Below are positions 21,427 to 21,838 of a stretch of 21,838 bases of DNA, piece by piece. The notes under the pieces were generated by a model. That model did no database searches. It saw only the letters and a program-made list of their open reading frames with translations, and had not been told where the DNA came from. Every line of letters starts with the position of its first letter. The stretch's first letter is position 1. The position numbers were made by a program, and so were the translations under genes. The DNA comes from a virus. The stretch is from positions 1 through 21,838 of the IMG/VR virus record IMGVR_UViG_3300035670_001360. One strand, 5' to 3'.

Positions 21427-21838
21427 CATACTTTAATATAACCCTTGACACGCTTGCTCCTTCTGGCGCAACGTTCCTCATCAATGGTGACGATGTTTAC
21501 ACGGCCACTCAGATGGTTGATGCCGAGTTCAGCACCGTTGATGGAGACACCACGGGTTATGAGATCAAGATCTGGGGTGACGTTGATACCTCATACGACG
21601 CTGATGTTCAGTCCACAGAGAACGGTTCTGAGTGGATTGCTTACACATCGTCATACGAGATCAAGCTGTCATCCGGCGATGGCTCAAAGACCGTCTACGC
21701 GAAGATTCGCGACGACGTGTACAACGAGACCGCCGAGCTTTCAGACTCGATCACACTCGATACAACCGCTCCGGTCGTCACAATTACGACCAACCCGGAT
21801 GTATCTCGCATCTCGAAGGTCGCCGGTCGCGATACCGT
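21420..21838 (+). CDS. Virion protein with Ig-like repeats, 3' end outside window
   Basis: The frame is open from ATG 21420 to the window edge (about 139 codons). SD GAGGAG lies 4 nt upstream of ATG. The product starts MASYFNITLDTLAPSGATF and is beta-rich and acidic. The segment SITLDTTAPVVTITTNP is the typical junction between bacterial Ig-like (Big) domains, each starting with an LDTxAP stretch; the N-terminal LDTLAP is a second copy. Such proteins decorate heads or form tail appendages and may bind host surface glycans. Total length, domain number and exact role cannot be seen. Confidence 0.75.
   Translation, partial: MASYFNITLDTLAPSGATFLINGDDVYTATQMVDAEFSTVDGDTTGYEIKIWGDVDTSYDADVQSTENGSEWIAYTSSYEIKLSSGDGSKTVYAKIRDDVYNETAELSDSITLDTTAPVVTITTNPDVSRISKVAGRDT

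Noticed and set aside
1-21838. CRISPR arrays, insertion sequences, inteins or introns
   Set aside because: No regularly spaced repeats, transposase motifs or insertions interrupting dnaE, dnaB, recA or terL were seen by eye.

Overview
This window is part of a double-stranded DNA tailed phage (Caudoviricetes) or prophage. Every gene I can support lies on the + strand, and genes are packed with short gaps or overlaps. The order is tRNAs, small early genes, a replication and recombination block, packaging genes, then the first virion genes. I infer an actinobacterial host with moderate confidence. The reasons are several genes that look leaderless (start codon just after a -10 box), frequent GTG and TTG starts, tRNA genes that do not encode CCA, and a gene set typical of actinophages. 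No integrase, lysis or tail genes are visible, so lifestyle cannot be judged.

Layout. 1-812: a 5'-truncated tRNA-Ser(TGA), a promoter-hairpin-terminator unit that could be a ~100-nt small RNA, tRNA-Thr(TGT), an 84-codon ORF wedged exactly between two tRNAs, tRNA-Lys(TTT), and a small basic protein. 820-2484: a clear leaderless promoter drives a MerR/excise-like HTH protein, followed by two unknown proteins and an HNH endonuclease with its own HTH. 2485-12901: replication and recombination. This holds a DnaB-type helicase that appears to start at AUU behind a near-perfect Shine-Dalgarno (SD) sequence, an unknown protein, a CHC2/TOPRIM primase, a gp32-like zinc ssDNA-binding protein, an AT-hook-like protein, a dNMP kinase, a 1065-residue DNA polymerase III alpha (DnaE), a RecA with an altered Walker A motif, three small proteins and a Cas4/RecB-like Fe-S nuclease. 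12914-15526: a leaderless acidic protein, a one-helix membrane protein, a RusA-type resolvase whose start codon lies in a long hairpin, and a zinc-finger/HTH protein. 15551-21838: a leaderless probable small terminase, the large terminase, a portal with a long C-terminal extension, a probable head-assembly protein, an unknown acidic protein, and the first ~139 codons of an Ig-like virion protein that runs off the window.

How it works together. Helicase, primase, ssDNA-binding protein and PolIII alpha form a nearly self-sufficient replisome; no sliding clamp is seen here. The dNMP kinase feeds nucleotides. RecA, the Cas4-like nuclease and RusA process recombination intermediates and probably prepare branch-free concatemers for the terminase, which loads heads through the portal. 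The three tRNAs read A-ending codons (UCA, ACA, AAA), which are concentrated in AT-rich patches and gene ends inside otherwise GC-leaning genes.

The most unusual signals are regulatory rather than enzymatic: the AUU helicase start, promoters whose -10 box sits exactly 6 nt before the start codon, start codons in or beside inverted repeats (HNH, RusA, Ig-like protein), and the ORF whose ends coincide with tRNA processing sites.
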